Source of the DNA: Bacillota bacterium
GTDB taxonomy: Bacteria; Bacillota_I; Bacilli_A; Erysipelotrichales; Erysipelotrichaceae
NCBI GenBank assembly: GCA_023388535.1
Contig: JAEWFZ010000045.1
Coordinates: forward strand, 1-5,541
DNA length: 5,541 nt
Direction: 5' to 3'
Under the pieces are notes generated by a model. It was not told the origin of the DNA and made no database searches. It was given only the letters and a program-made list of their open reading frames with translations. Positions within the stretch are counted from its first letter, which is position 1. Each line of letters begins with the position of its first letter. Shown here piece by piece: positions 5,462-5,541 of the stretch. Both the position numbers and the translations under genes were made by a program.

Positions 5462-5470
5462 TGTTATGAT
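5462..5470 (+). promoter_or_regulatory. Possible extended -10 promoter of the transposase
   Basis: TGTTATGAT (5462-5470) is an extended -10, TG-N-TATGAT, with five of six consensus bases in the hexamer. No good -35 is seen 17 bases upstream (AGTAAA at 5442-5447). Weak transposase expression would be typical of insertion sequences. Confidence 0.35.
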
Positions 5471-5506
5471 GTTAGTGAACAAACAACAATCATAAAGGAG
5501 AACGCT

Positions 5507-5541
5507 ATGGCACAAATCAATTTTACTTTAGATTTTGAAGA
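5507..5541 (+). CDS. IS256-family transposase, N-terminal fragment (runs off the window)
   Basis: ATG at 5507 follows AAAGGAG (5494-5500) at six bases. The visible protein starts MAQINFTLDFE, the typical opening of IS256-family transposases in Gram-positive bacteria. Only 11 complete codons are present, so the DDE catalytic domain and the integrity of the gene cannot be judged. The identification depends on this start together with the terminal inverted repeat 90 bases upstream. Confidence 0.85.
   Translation, partial: MAQINFTLDFE

Larger units (their letters stand above)
5417..5541 (+). mobile_element. Left end of an IS256-family insertion sequence, cut by the window edge
   Basis: The element begins with GATAAAGTCCATATAATTGT at 5417, which I recognise as the IS256-type terminal inverted repeat, closely like that of staphylococcal and enterococcal IS256. 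It continues with GTAAAAGGGCC and, 90 bases from the end, the transposase start codon, the expected layout. IS256 elements move by a copy-out circular intermediate using a DDE transposase and duplicate 8-9 bases of target. The eight bases before the end are GTTTCAAA (5409-5416); whether these recur at the other end cannot be seen. The element lies downstream of the membrane-protein operon and does not interrupt a recognised gene in the window. Confidence 0.88.

Overview
The window looks like chromosomal DNA from a low-GC Gram-positive bacterium (Bacillota). The evidence is the AT-rich intergenic DNA, strong AGGAGG-type ribosome binding sites, near-consensus vegetative promoters with 17-base spacers, a bacterial-type pyruvate phosphate dikinase, and an IS256-type insertion sequence of the kind common in staphylococci, enterococci and lactobacilli. 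A member of Lactobacillales or a near relative is plausible, but no species marker is present.

Layout from left to right. Bases 1-224 hold no gene. They carry a probable terminator usable on both strands (about 2-43), three copies of a 16-20 base repeat, and a small palindrome, all downstream of the first gene. Bases 225-911 (minus strand) encode an isochorismatase-family cysteine hydrolase with an intact Asp-Lys-Cys triad and an acidic C-terminal tail. Its promoter (945-973) is divergent from that of ppdK. Bases 974-1230 are AT-rich with no visible gene. The ppdK promoter (1249-1277) is strong and is bracketed by an inverted pair of TGTAACA/TGTTACA elements that look like operators. Bases 1336-3966 encode complete pyruvate phosphate dikinase, followed by a clear intrinsic terminator (3994-4026).

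Bases 4052-5198 hold two overlapping membrane-protein genes. Together they resemble one YeeE/YedE (thiosulfate/sulfur transporter) protein cut in two. All three signature cysteines that I can align are replaced, by Ser, Ala and Ala. This is the most unusual part of the window. Bases 5199-5416 hold no gene but contain competing hairpins. From 5417 to the window end lies the left end of an IS256-family element: terminal inverted repeat, ribosome binding site and the first 11 codons of the transposase.

The genes do not form one pathway. PPDK interconverts pyruvate and phosphoenolpyruvate in central metabolism. The hydrolase is a separate, divergently transcribed unit of unknown substrate. The split transporter pair is a two-gene operon that lies behind the ppdK terminator. 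The insertion sequence marks the right side as a site of rearrangement.
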